NCBI GenBank assembly: GCA_020026355.1
Contig: JAHHQP010000011.1
Span: 1-59,946 of the forward strand
From: Bacteroidales bacterium
GTDB lineage: Bacteria > Bacteroidota > Bacteroidia > Bacteroidales > UBA932
Length of the DNA stretch: 59,946 nt
Direction: 5' to 3'
Below, in pieces: positions 32,131 to 40,684 of this stretch. The notes under the pieces were generated by a model, which searched no databases, had not been told where the DNA came from, and worked only from the letters and a program-made list of their open reading frames with translations. Each line of letters begins with the position of its first letter. Position 1 is the stretch's first letter. The position numbers and the translations under genes were made by a program.

Positions 32131-33072
32131 ATGTCCAGATTTGTCCATTATCTGAAAGCGACTCGTCCGAGAACTTTGTTGCTTTCCATTTCATCCATTC
32201 TGATGGGAGCCGCTCTCCCGTATGTTGATTTCGAGTACAGCCTGGACTGGAAGCTGGTGCTTCTGCTGGTCCTGACAGCCTGTTTTCTGCAGATCCTGTC
32301 CAATGTGGCCAATGAACTGGGGGATTACCGGAGCGGAACAGATACGTCGGCAGATCGTGTCGGCCCGCATTATTCTTTGTCGACGGGTGCCTTGGAAGAG
32401 AAGGATTTCAAGATCATGATCGTCGTCTATATCATCCTGTCCGCCTTGGCTGGAGCGGGAGCGGTCTATCTTGCTTTCGGTACGTTCTGGGATCTGGGCG
32501 CCTTCGTCTTCCTGCTTGGAGGTGCGGTGGCGATAAAGGCGGCGACCCAGTATTCTCTGGGAATGGACAATTACGGACGGAGGGGCTTGGGAGACCTTTA
32601 TGTCTTCATTTTCTTCGGCCCGGTAGCTGTGCTGGGCACTTATTTCCTCTGTGCTTCGCAGAGCATCGGTGGCTGGTATGACTTTCTTCCGGCTGTCGCC
32701 GTCGGTCTGTTCAATGTGGCGGTCCTGAACATCAACAATATCCGGGATATGGATTCCGACGAGGAACTCAGAAGCACGATTCCGGTCAGGATCGGTGAGA
32801 AGAAGGCCAAGATCTATCATCTGGCGCTGGTGATCGGTGGATGGGCAGCTATGCTGGGCTGGTCTGTCAGTCGTTCCGCTTATCTGAAGACCGGTAGCCC
32901 CTGGCTGTACCTGTATGTCCTGGCACTGCCGCTGTTCATTCATGGAATGGTGAAAGTCTGGAAGACGGATAGGCATCAGCTGGATCCTTGTCTTCCGTTG
33001 ATGGTCATTTCGACCGCTCTGTTCTGTCTTCTGACAGTATTGGGAACGGTGTTCTTCGTGCAGAGTCTTTAG
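32131..33072 (+). CDS. menA: 1,4-dihydroxy-2-naphthoate polyprenyltransferase
   Basis: A 313-residue UbiA-type membrane enzyme with eight or nine helices. The two aspartate-rich prenyl diphosphate sites are NELGDYRSGTDTSADRVGP (about 69-87) and NNIRDMDSDEELRS (about 204-217). MenA attaches the polyprenyl chain to DHNA in menaquinone synthesis. menG, the next enzyme, is encoded convergently and overlaps by four bases at 33069-33072, so the two consecutive steps meet tail to tail. Confidence 0.94.
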   Translation: MSRFVHYLKATRPRTLLLSISSILMGAALPYVDFEYSLDWKLVLLLVLTACFLQILSNVANELGDYRSGTDTSADRVGPHYSLSTGALEEKDFKIMIVVYIILSALAGAGAVYLAFGTFWDLGAFVFLLGGAVAIKAATQYSLGMDNYGRRGLGDLYVFIFFGPVAVLGTYFLCASQSIGGWYDFLPAVAVGLFNVAVLNINNIRDMDSDEELRSTIPVRIGEKKAKIYHLALVIGGWAAMLGWSVSRSAYLKTGSPWLYLYVLALPLFIHGMVKVWKTDRHQLDPCLPLMVISTALFCLLTVLGTVFFVQSL

Positions 33073-33776
33073 GCCCGCTTCCTGCAGACATACATGTGGC
33101 AGATGCCGCAGCTGAGGCTCCTGACGGTGACCTCATTGAATCCGCAGCGTTCAAGGATGGCCTTGAAGGCGTGCGGTGCAGGAAACTTGCCTACGGAGTC
33201 CGGGAGATAGGTGTAGGCACCTTTGTTTCCTGAAATCATTCCGCCGATACACGGCAGCATCTTGTAGAAATAGAAATGGTAGAGTCCGCGCAGCAGTCTG
33301 TTCTGCGGGATGGAGAGTTCAAGGATGACGAAGATCCCGTCATCTTTCAAGACCCTGCAGACTTCCTGCAGACCTTTTTCCCGATTCTCGAAATTCCTGA
33401 CTCCGAATCCGACGGAGATGCGGTCGAAACTCCGGTCTGCGAAAGGCATGTCTTCGCAGTCGACGTATTGGAAAGTGATTTCCAGGTCCGGTTGTTTCCG
33501 CTGTACTTTCTTTCGGGCAATCTCCATCATTCCCTCTGAAATGTCTCCGCCTGTGAGCCGGCTTCCGGCCAGTGCTTTCTCGGCGATGTCGATCGTGAAG
33601 TCACCGGTTCCGCAGGCGATGTCCAGATAGTTCATCGGTTTTTTTTCCTGATTGAGGACTTTTACGGCTTTCCGTCTCCAGAGTCGGTCGATGCCCATGG
33701 AGAGAAGGTGATTCAGCCGGTCGTAGCTTGGCGCGATGTTGTTGAAGAGTTGTCTGATATTTTCTTTCTTGCTCAT
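33069..33776 (-). CDS. menG: demethylmenaquinone methyltransferase (UbiE/MenG)
   Basis: A 235-residue SAM methyltransferase that completes menaquinone. The SAM loop LDIACGTGDFTIDIA lies near residues 51-65, and the family block VGFGVRNFENREKGLQE near 124-140. The N terminus RQLFNNIAPSYDRLNHLLSMGIDRLWRRKAV is characteristic for UbiE/MenG. It is the last gene of the minus-strand run yciH-DUF4271-hemD-rnpA-yidD-menG, overlapping yidD by four bases. Confidence 0.95.
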   Translation of the reverse strand: MSKKENIRQLFNNIAPSYDRLNHLLSMGIDRLWRRKAVKVLNQEKKPMNYLDIACGTGDFTIDIAEKALAGSRLTGGDISEGMMEIARKKVQRKQPDLEITFQYVDCEDMPFADRSFDRISVGFGVRNFENREKGLQEVCRVLKDDGIFVILELSIPQNRLLRGLYHFYFYKMLPCIGGMISGNKGAYTYLPDSVGKFPAPHAFKAILERCGFNEVTVRSLSCGICHMYVCRKRA

Positions 33777-34060
33777 GGTCTTTCTATCTTTTCCGGCTTC
33801 CAGTGCCCTTTCTCCGGAACGGGGTCTTCACCTCCTTTGCACCAGGGGTTGCAGCGGAGGATTCTCCATGCGCTCAGCAGGAACCCTTTGAGGACGCCGT
33901 GTTTTCTGAAGGCTTCCAATGCGTAGTTCGAACAGGTCGGTGTGAACCGGCAGCTTGGTGGAAAGCATGGGGAAATGAAATGCTGGTAGAATCTTATCAG
34001 CAGGACAAAGGGGGCGATGAGGATTTTCCTCAGGGCTTTATGAAATTCAGCGTTAGGCAT
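33773..34060 (-). CDS. yidD: membrane protein insertion efficiency factor YidD
   Basis: A 95-residue protein with the family pattern LIRFYQHFISPCFPPSCRF, TPTCSNYALEAFRKHG and the final RILRCNPWCKGGEDPVP, including the conserved cysteines. An amphipathic N-terminal helix is expected to lie on the inner membrane near YidC. It overlaps rnpA by eight bases and menG by four. rnpA-yidD adjacency is widespread in bacteria. Confidence 0.96.
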   Translation of the reverse strand: MPNAEFHKALRKILIAPFVLLIRFYQHFISPCFPPSCRFTPTCSNYALEAFRKHGVLKGFLLSAWRILRCNPWCKGGEDPVPEKGHWKPEKIERP

Positions 34061-34412
34061 CCGTATTCAGCGCATCCAGAATCATGCCTATTTCAGCGTA
34101 GATTTCGTCATAGCTCATAATCTCTTTCGTCCGGTACATCAGCAGCAGGTCGATGCCCTTACCGTCGATCACGTGCTTCTGCAGGCGGTAGGCTTCTCGG
34201 ATGCGTCGTTTGAGGAGATTCCTTTTCACGGCTCGCTTGAAGAATTTCTTGGAAACGGAAATCATGATCCTGTTCAAGCCCGCCTCGTTCGGCGCGACGC
34301 AATAGGAGATATTTCCGTTTCTGGCAAACTTACCCTTGGCCAGAAGAGAGGAAATGTCGTTCTTACCACATAACCTTTCTTCTTTCGAGAGTGTATGGCG
34401 AGCGGGTTCCAT
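34053..34412 (-). CDS. rnpA: ribonuclease P protein component
   Basis: A 119-residue basic protein that, with the RNA subunit, matures tRNA 5' ends. The RNR motif region is KKFFKRAVKRNLLKRRIREAYR (about residues 54-75), preceded by SVS and followed by the LLLMYRTKEIMSYDEI strand-helix. No rpmH or dnaA is near, as is usual in this phylum, where rnpA sits behind hemD. The start gives MEPARHTLSKEERL. Confidence 0.95.
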   Translation of the reverse strand: MEPARHTLSKEERLCGKNDISSLLAKGKFARNGNISYCVAPNEAGLNRIMISVSKKFFKRAVKRNLLKRRIREAYRLQKHVIDGKGIDLLLMYRTKEIMSYDEIYAEIGMILDALNTDA

Positions 34413-34417
34413 GATTT

Positions 34418-35161
34418 CTACTGATGGTTTTCAAGGTAGATTTCCAAAGCCTTGGCAACGGAAGGGGCCTGTGGGGTCGGAGCGGCGACTTCGATCGAGA
34501 TCCCGGCATCTTCCATGGCTTTCACTACCGATTTTCCGTAAGAGGCGAACTTGATGTCTCCTTGCTGGAAATCCGGGAAATTCTCATAGATGGAATCTAC
34601 GTCTGCATGATTGAAGAGGACGACCATGTCATAGGTGTGGAGATCAATGGCAGAGAGGTCCTGAGCGACAGGCTTCACGAAAACCGCTGTTCCGAAATTG
34701 TAGGAACTCTGTTCGAACAAAGACGTGATGATATCTTTTCTCGTGAAGGAAGAGTTGACGATCAGGAAATGCTCGTCTTTATGCTTGTTGCTGATCAGAC
34801 CCATGATGGAGGCTGGAGTGCCGTCGCCGAAGAAGATTTTTCTCTTGCGGTAGACGATGTGTTTCTGGAGATAGTTCGCGATGACTTCTGACGTGCAGAA
34901 ATACTTCATGGTCTCCGGAATCTTTATCCTCAGTTCTTCGCAGACCTGGAAGAAGGCGTCAATAGTGGTTCTTGCTGTGAAAACAACGGCGGTATAGTCC
35001 AGAACATTGATTTTCTGGGATCTGAACTCTCTGGAAGAGAGGGGTTCCATCTTGAAGAACGGTTGGAAATCCACATCTACACCGAACTTCTTGCTGATGA
35101 TTCCGTAAGGCGATGCTGCGCTTGGCTGCTTTTGGGAGATAAGTATCTTCTTGATGCTCAT
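34418..35161 (-). CDS. hemD: uroporphyrinogen-III synthase
   Basis: A 247-residue protein of the HemD fold, which closes and inverts ring D of the tetrapyrrole on the way to heme, siroheme or cobalamin. The family is weakly conserved; support comes from AVVFTARTTIDAFFQ (about 59-73), FCTSEVIANYL, and FASYGKSVVKAMEDAGI near the C terminus, and from its position between DUF4271 and rnpA, which is the typical Bacteroidota context. No other heme gene is in the window. Confidence 0.88.
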   Translation of the reverse strand: MSIKKILISQKQPSAASPYGIISKKFGVDVDFQPFFKMEPLSSREFRSQKINVLDYTAVVFTARTTIDAFFQVCEELRIKIPETMKYFCTSEVIANYLQKHIVYRKRKIFFGDGTPASIMGLISNKHKDEHFLIVNSSFTRKDIITSLFEQSSYNFGTAVFVKPVAQDLSAIDLHTYDMVVLFNHADVDSIYENFPDFQQGDIKFASYGKSVVKAMEDAGISIEVAAPTPQAPSVAKALEIYLENHQ

Positions 35162-35167
35162 TGTACT

Positions 35168-35788
35168 TTAAAATATTATAGCTGAAGTGACCAGCACTCC
35201 AGTAGGGAGTATTTCGAGGGCGCAAAGATACAAAAATGCTGGCAAAAAACGGCATCCCGAGGATAAAATCTGCAGTTTCCGTAGGCAGGCGATGCTGTAA
35301 ATTGCACATATTGTCCAGAAAAGAATCCTTTTGATCATGATGGGAGCAGCTTCGCAGAAGCTTGCCGTACTGCCGACGGCCAGGAGAAGCAAAGTAAGCA
35401 AGATGAAGAAATTATAGGAGGAACGGTCCGCTGCCGTGAAACATTTTCCGGAAATTTTCTTTGGCCGGAAGATCAGTTTGAACAGGTGGCGGAGCAGCAG
35501 GTAGGCGCACATCACGCCGATTGTGGTCAACAGCTGTAAACTGTCGTTCATGTCTTCCAGGAAAGCCGGTGCGTAGAGGTCATGACGGTGCACGAGGATG
35601 CAGAAAGGGAGGATGAGGATGGCGGCTGTCCAGTTACGGTATCTGGCATAGGTCAGCACGTTTTCCAGGTTGACGCTTTCTTTCCACCGGATCAGGCAGG
35701 CCAGCAGGGAGGGGAGAATTTCCACGAAAGGCCTGAGTATGATGAGCATAGCTATCAGAGAAACGAGGGCAAGTACGGTCTCCAGCAT
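35168..35788 (-). CDS. DUF4271 membrane protein
   Basis: A 206-residue protein with about six membrane helices and a short KLIFRPKKIS loop in the middle. It is recognised by composition and by location directly before hemD, where DUF4271 proteins occur in Bacteroidota. Function is unknown. The start at 35788 (MLETVLALVSL) leaves one base after the yciH stop; a longer frame to 35842 would overlap yciH and is rejected. Confidence 0.82.
   Translation of the reverse strand: MLETVLALVSLIAMLIILRPFVEILPSLLACLIRWKESVNLENVLTYARYRNWTAAILILPFCILVHRHDLYAPAFLEDMNDSLQLLTTIGVMCAYLLLRHLFKLIFRPKKISGKCFTAADRSSYNFFILLTLLLLAVGSTASFCEAAPIMIKRILFWTICAIYSIACLRKLQILSSGCRFLPAFLYLCALEILPTGVLVTSAIIF
35223..35230 (-). 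promoter_or_regulatory. possible internal promoter before hemD
   Basis: TATCTTTG on the minus strand inside the end of the DUF4271 gene, 62 bases before the hemD ATG. It may give hemD-rnpA-yidD-menG a separate start. Confidence 0.4.
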
Positions 35789-35789
35789 C

Positions 35790-36134
35790 TCAGTTTCCTC
35801 TTTTCGCTTTGTATCCCATTTCGGTAAGCAGGGCGGTCGCACGGTCTCTGAAGTCTCCCTGGATCGTGATTTCTCCGTCCTTTGCCGTCCCTCCGACGCC
35901 GCAACGGGTCTTCAGGCTGCGTCCTAAGGCAGCCAGATCTTCCGGAGTGCCGACGAAGCCCTGGATCAGGGTGACTTGTTTCCCGGCTCGGCCTTTGCGG
36001 TCGATCTTCACGATGAGTTTCTGGCGGGAAGGCTCCAGGGTCGCTTCCTCTTCTACGGTCGCTTCGTCGTAGTTGAAATCCGGGTTTGTCGAGAATACGA
36101 TTCCCAATCTTTTTTTCCAATCGTTGTCTGCCAT
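35790..36134 (-). CDS. yciH: SUI1/eIF1-like translation initiation factor (YciH)
   Basis: A 114-residue protein. The C-terminal half is the SUI1 domain: LIVKIDRKGRAGKQVTLIQG near residues 40-59 and CGVGGTAKDGEITIQGDFRD near 77-96. It is related to eukaryotic eIF1, and bacterial YciH can affect start-site fidelity on 30S subunits. The ATG at 36134 (MADNDWKKR) is preferred because the -7 promoter element (36156-36163) overlaps the longer start at 36158. It leads the six-gene minus-strand operon. Confidence 0.93.
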   Translation of the reverse strand: MADNDWKKRLGIVFSTNPDFNYDEATVEEEATLEPSRQKLIVKIDRKGRAGKQVTLIQGFVGTPEDLAALGRSLKTRCGVGGTAKDGEITIQGDFRDRATALLTEMGYKAKRGN

Positions 36135-36155
36135 CGTTGTCTGAATATATTTTTG

Positions 36156-36163
36156 CAAATATA
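36156..36163 (-). promoter_or_regulatory. promoter of yciH-hemD-rnpA operon (-7 element)
   Basis: TATATTTG on the minus strand, 22 bases from the chosen yciH start and only 14 bases from the divergent plus-strand promoter. Confidence 0.65.
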
Positions 36164-36176
36164 ACTATTCTATTCG

Positions 36177-36184
36177 TATATTTG
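36177..36184 (+). promoter_or_regulatory. promoter of GT117 gene (-7 element)
   Basis: TATATTTG on the plus strand 47 bases before the ATG at 36231; back to back with the yciH promoter. Confidence 0.65.
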
Positions 36185-36230
36185 TACTTTTGGACAATTC
36201 CCTTACAGAAAGGGACTTAAACGAGAAGAA

Positions 36231-39200
36231 ATGAACAAGAGAATATTTGACCTGGTCAGAAGAGCAGGGGCGGTGGCAGTCCTGCTGATCTCTGCAGTCG
36301 TCTATCTGATGACCATCGAACCGACCGCATCTTTCTGGGATTGCGGAGAATTCATCGCATCGTCCTATAAACTGGAAGTCGGACATCCGCCAGGAAACCC
36401 GGTCTTCCAGCTGTTCGCGCGCATCTTCACCTTGTTTGCGGATGCAGAACATGCGGCAGTGGCCGTCAATGCCTTGAGTGCCATATGTTCGGCCTTCACC
36501 ATCTTCTTTCTTTACCTGACCATCGTTTTCCTGGCTAAGCGTCTGGTCAAGCCGAGGGCAGACGGCAGCTATGGTGCCGGTACGGCCATCGCGCTGATCG
36601 GTTCCGGTCTGGTCGGCTCCCTGGCCTATTGCTTCACGGATACTTTCTGGTTCTCAGCTGTGGAGGGTGAAGTCTATGCCATGTCGTCTTTGTTTACGGC
36701 TATGGTGTTCTGGGCAATGACCAAGTGGTACGAGCAGGCGGATGAACCGCACGCTAACCGTTGGATAGTGCTGATCTCTCTGCTGATCGGTCTTTCCATC
36801 GGTGTGCATCTGCTGAACCTGCTGACGATTCCGGCCCTGGTCTTCCTCTATTTCTACAGGAAACGTGAGGACCGCTCCTATACGGCAGGGCAGTATGTGC
36901 TGATCTTCGTCATTTCCTGCCTGATCCTGGCACTGATCCTTTTCGTCATCATTCCTTATCTGCCGAAGATCGCCGCTTATGTGGATCTGTTCTTCGTCAA
37001 TATGCTGGGCCTTCCGTTCAACACCGGGGCGGCTTTCTTCATGATCCTGCTGCTGACGCTCTGTTTCGTCGGCCTTTTCTGGACTTTGAAGCATAAGAAG
37101 GTCGTCTGGAATACGGTATTGCTCTGCTTCACGATGATCACGATCGGATTTTCTCTTTTCACGATCGTCGTGATCCGTTCATCCGCAAAGACACCGACCA
37201 ATGAATATCAGCCGGACAATCCTTTTACACTTGTCCGTTATCTCAGTCGTGAACAGTACGGTAGCACCCCTCTGATCTACGGACAATACTTCGATGCTCG
37301 TTATGATCTCGAGCAGGGAACCTATTGGGCTCCTTACGGAGATCGTTACATCAGGACGGCGTCACCGCTTACCGTGAAATACAAGGCTTCCGATAAGATG
37401 CTTTTCCCGAGAATGTGGAGCAATGCCAGCAACAGCTACATCGATTTCTATGAAGATTATATGGTCGATGGCGGTCTGCTCCGTTCCGGACAGCGTCACC
37501 GTAAGCCGACGTTCATGGAGAACATGAGCTTCTTCGTGGACTATCAGATGAACTGGATGTACTGGAGATATTTCATGTGGAACTTTGCCGGAAGGCAGAA
37601 TGATGTCCACAGTCCAAGACCAGGGAACGTGCAGTTCGGAAACTGGGAATGCGGTATTCCGTTCATTGACAACCCCCGTCTCGGCAATCAGGAGAACCAG
37701 CCATCCTATCTGGCGGAGAACAAGGGCAAGAATCATTATTACCTTCTGCCGCTCTTGCTGGGTCTGATCGGTATCTTCTATCAGTTCTCGAAAGACAAGA
37801 GAGGTTCCTGGGTAACTTTTCTGCTGTTCTTCATGACGGGTATCGCGATCGTCGTCTATCTGAACCAGCCCCCGCTTCAGGTCAGAGAGAGGGATTATGC
37901 CTATGCCGGCTCCTTCTATGCTTTCAGCATCTGGATCGGACTGGCAGTGGTCGGGCTCCATGAATGGATCTCCGGTAAGTTCAGCTCCGAAAAGGCTCGG
38001 ACAGCTACGGCTTCTGCCGTCAGTCTCCTTTGTCTCGGAGTTCCTGTCCTCATGGCCCGGCAGAACTGGGATGACCATGACCGCAGCCACCGTTACACGG
38101 CGGTGGAGATGGCCACGAACTATCTGAACTCCGTCGGAAAGAACGGTATCCTCATCACGCATGGGGACAATGATACCTTCCCGCTCTGGTATGCCCAGGA
38201 AGTGGAGGGAATCCGTACGGATGTCAGAATCTGCAATACCTCTCTTCTTGGAACGGACTGGCACATCGACCAGATGAGGTATGCTTCCAACGAGTCTGCA
38301 CCGCTGGATATCCGGATTGATCCGAAGATGTATCTCTATGGTACGAACGATTGGGTCTATTTCTATGCTCCCGATCTTCCTGCAGGCTTCGACGCGGAAG
38401 CTTCCATCGACTATATTCCTGAACTGTCTCAGGTACTGGAGGATTTCAGCGACCCGGACAATCGTCTGCAGCTTTCTGCAGGGGAGGAAGTGCCGTATCT
38501 GAATTCCAGAGTGTACAAGATTCCGGTGAACAAGGAAAACGTGATCAAGTACGGCATTCTTGACAAGAAGTTCGAGGACCAGATTCCGGATTACATTGTT
38601 CTGCAGGCTCCATCCAATGCCCAGGCCATATCCAAGCCGGAACTCTTCATGCTGGATCTGCTGTCCCATTACAACTGGGACCGTCCGTTGTCGCTGCTCA
38701 GTAAAGGCGGTGACCTGAATATCGGTATCAAGGATTATCTGATGTATGACGGCTTCTCCTACCGCTTCGTCCCGATCAAGAATAAAGGTCTGGTCGATGT
38801 CGATGATCTGTATGACAAGGTGATGAACGTCTATACCTGGGATGCCTTGTCGGATCCTCGTTATTACGTGGACTATCATCATCTCTATACTTTCTGTGGT
38901 GTATTGCCGCAGCGTGGCATTTTCGTCCATACTGCTTCCGAACTGTACAATGCAGGAAAGAAATTGCAGATGCGGAAGGAAAACAAGGGGAAGATCGCGG
39001 TCTCCGATATGGAGGAGGTACTTTCCTATATGGACAAGGCTCTGGCGGTAATGGAGAAAGGAGAACGTTCTGTTCCGGAGAGTCAATATCCTCTGGATAT
39101 GACTGCATTGAACTTCTGGAATGAATCCTATGTGATGTCCATGATCGATTTCTACTATCTGCTGTCTGATACTTACCGGGAATTCTCGCAAATGATTCAG

Positions 39201-39668
39201 GACGAGGCCTGGAAATCGGAACTGGAACAGAAAGTTGAAAAGACCAAGCGGCTTGGTGATTCGCTGGCTGAGCGTTTCTGCAAGGTTTATGCGGAGACTG
39301 TCAGCTATGCTTCCACTCAGTGGAGTGCCGCTGATGGATATCTGGTGGACTGTCAGGCGACAGTCGTGGAAAAAGCTTCCGGAAAAAGAAGAAACTTCAA
39401 TCCGGAAGCATATATGGACAAGTTACTGCAGTTCGCGGAAGATCCGAAACAGTATTCCCGCCTGAAAGATTATGAACTGGAGTTTCTGTCTGCCTTCATC
39501 CATGCCCAGGATGCCTATGGAGAGTATCACGACAAACGTGAGAAATACATTGAAGTCGTAAGGACGGTCCGTACTTACGGTAACGAAGAGCTGGCTGACC
39601 GACTGGCAGACCGCATCAGCGGTCTGGCCGGTCTACCGGACCAGCCGGACAAAAACGCTGAGGGGTAG
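36231..39668 (+). CDS. GT117/DUF2723 membrane protein (protein O-mannosyltransferase-like)
   Basis: An 1145-residue integral membrane protein, the longest gene here. The first 600 residues contain about twelve membrane helices in a GT-C fold; the first periplasmic loop carries TASFWDCGEFIASSYKLEVGHPPG (residues 32-53), the DUF2723 signature, with acidic residues Asp37 and Glu40 in place of the catalytic Asp-Glu of protein mannosyltransferases. The rest is a periplasmic domain with TPR-like helices and GILITHGDNDTFPLWYAQ. Bacteroidota O-glycosylate many exported proteins, and this family (now GT117) is a candidate for that; the donor and target here are inferred. Its last 36 bases overlap the converging methyltransferase gene. 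Confidence 0.9.
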   Translation: MNKRIFDLVRRAGAVAVLLISAVVYLMTIEPTASFWDCGEFIASSYKLEVGHPPGNPVFQLFARIFTLFADAEHAAVAVNALSAICSAFTIFFLYLTIVFLAKRLVKPRADGSYGAGTAIALIGSGLVGSLAYCFTDTFWFSAVEGEVYAMSSLFTAMVFWAMTKWYEQADEPHANRWIVLISLLIGLSIGVHLLNLLTIPALVFLYFYRKREDRSYTAGQYVLIFVISCLILALILFVIIPYLPKIAAYVDLFFVNMLGLPFNTGAAFFMILLLTLCFVGLFWTLKHKKVVWNTVLLCFTMITIGFSLFTIVVIRSSAKTPTNEYQPDNPFTLVRYLSREQYGSTPLIYGQYFDARYDLEQGTYWAPYGDRYIRTASPLTVKYKASDKMLFPRMWSNASNSYIDFYEDYMVDGGLLRSGQRHRKPTFMENMSFFVDYQMNWMYWRYFMWNFAGRQNDVHSPRPGNVQFGNWECGIPFIDNPRLGNQENQPSYLAENKGKNHYYLLPLLLGLIGIFYQFSKDKRGSWVTFLLFFMTGIAIVVYLNQPPLQVRERDYAYAGSFYAFSIWIGLAVVGLHEWISGKFSSEKARTATASAVSLLCLGVPVLMARQNWDDHDRSHRYTAVEMATNYLNSVGKNGILITHGDNDTFPLWYAQEVEGIRTDVRICNTSLLGTDWHIDQMRYASNESAPLDIRIDPKMYLYGTNDWVYFYAPDLPAGFDAEASIDYIPELSQVLEDFSDPDNRLQLSAGEEVPYLNSRVYKIPVNKENVIKYGILDKKFEDQIPDYIVLQAPSNAQAISKPELFMLDLLSHYNWDRPLSLLSKGGDLNIGIKDYLMYDGFSYRFVPIKNKGLVDVDDLYDKVMNVYTWDALSDPRYYVDYHHLYTFCGVLPQRGIFVHTASELYNAGKKLQMRKENKGKIAVSDMEEVLSYMDKALAVMEKGERSVPESQYPLDMTALNFWNESYVMSMIDFYYLLSDTYREFSQMIQDEAWKSELEQKVEKTKRLGDSLAERFCKVYAETVSYASTQWSAADGYLVDCQATVVEKASGKRRNFNPEAYMDKLLQFAEDPKQYSRLKDYELEFLSAFIHAQDAYGEYHDKREKYIEVVRTVRTYGNEELADRLADRISGLAGLPDQPDKNAEG

Positions 39669-40565
39669 ATTCTTCTCGAAACGATCTCTGAGAACCAGCT
39701 CACCGCAGTCGATCTGCTTGTAAGGGGTGTCGAGGCAGAAGTTCTGCTTGACGATAGTTTCGCCCAGAACGGCGGAATAGCCGTTGGAGTACAGGTTGAG
39801 GACCATGAAGCTGTCCTGCGGGGCCAGGATTGCGGAAACGCAGGTCAGCATTTCGTTCAGGCATTCGTCGAGTTTCCATTTCTCGCCGTTGGTGCCGTGT
39901 CCGTATGCCGGCGGATCGAGAATGATGCCCTGATAGGTGTTGCCTCTCTTGGCTTCTCTCCGGGCGAATTTCAACGCATCTTCGACAATCCAGCGGACAT
40001 TGTCCAGATGGCTGGCTTCCATGTTCTCGCGAGCCCAGGTGACGACCTGACGGACAGAATCCAGATGGGTGACATCAGCTCCTGCAGCCTTTGCGGCCAG
40101 TGATGCGGCTCCGGTATAGGCGAAAAGGTTGAGGACCTTAGGCTTCGGGAGTCCTTCTGCCTTAGCTTTATCGACCAGTTTCTTCGTCTCTCTATAGATG
40201 AATTCCCAGTTCGCGGACTGCTCCGGGAAGACGCCGACATGCTTGAAGGAGGTCAGGCCGAGTCTGAGGGACAGGTCCAGACCTTTCTGTGGACTGCTGT
40301 AGCGGATGAACCATTGGTCCTCCATTCTCTTCCTTCTTTCCCAGGTACCGCTGTCTTCCTTTCCGGCTTTTCCGAAACCGGCTCCGGTCTTGAATCTGGT
40401 ATGAATCAGGCGATCCCATTCGCTTTCAGGCAGGCTTTTGTTCCACAAAGCTTTAGGTTCCGGGCGGGACATGATGTATTTTCCGAATCTCTCCAGTTTC
40501 TCAAAGTTTCCGGAATCCAGCAGTTCGTAGTCTTTCCAGAATTCTCCAGGGCTTTCTATTGTCAT
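39633..40565 (-). CDS. class I SAM-dependent methyltransferase, rRNA cytosine-C5/RlmI-like (COG1092)
   Basis: A 310-residue methyltransferase. The SAM-binding loop is LNLFAYTGAASLAAKAAGA (about residues 144-162), followed by LDSVRQVVTWARENMEAS and the motif IV LDPPAYGHG (about 215-223). FAYTG and LDPPAYG are marks of the COG1092/RlmI-RlmK group, which acts on 23S rRNA. It lacks an N-terminal PUA domain, so the exact target base is not settled. It is monocistronic and overlaps the GT117 gene tail to tail. Confidence 0.88.
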   Translation of the reverse strand: MTIESPGEFWKDYELLDSGNFEKLERFGKYIMSRPEPKALWNKSLPESEWDRLIHTRFKTGAGFGKAGKEDSGTWERRKRMEDQWFIRYSSPQKGLDLSLRLGLTSFKHVGVFPEQSANWEFIYRETKKLVDKAKAEGLPKPKVLNLFAYTGAASLAAKAAGADVTHLDSVRQVVTWARENMEASHLDNVRWIVEDALKFARREAKRGNTYQGIILDPPAYGHGTNGEKWKLDECLNEMLTCVSAILAPQDSFMVLNLYSNGYSAVLGETIVKQNFCLDTPYKQIDCGELVLRDRFEKNLPLSVFVRLVR

Positions 40566-40584
40566 ATTATAAGAATTAATGTTG

Positions 40585-40592
40585 CAAAGATA
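40585..40592 (-). promoter_or_regulatory. methyltransferase promoter (-7 element)
   Basis: TATCTTTG on the minus strand 20 bases before the start at 40565, divergent from the pgk promoter. Confidence 0.6.
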
Positions 40593-40622
40593 TATATATT
40601 TTGACTAAAATTGCTAATTTTG
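40589..40622 (+). promoter_or_regulatory. pgk promoter
   Basis: TAATTTTG at 40615-40622 with a TTTTG at about 40589-40593 in the -33 position, roughly 21 bases apart. Confidence 0.6.
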
Positions 40623-40684
40623 CCTTTTGTTCCGAAATTCGTGAACAGAACGATTGAAGATAAATTCATTAATTACATTTTTAT

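Noticed and set aside
37362..39191. 609-codon open frame on the minus strand opposite the GT117 gene
   Set aside because: It is the mirror of a confidently identified gene, its protein is His/Ile/Arg-rich without domain features, and it has no promoter or neighbours. It results from codon bias.
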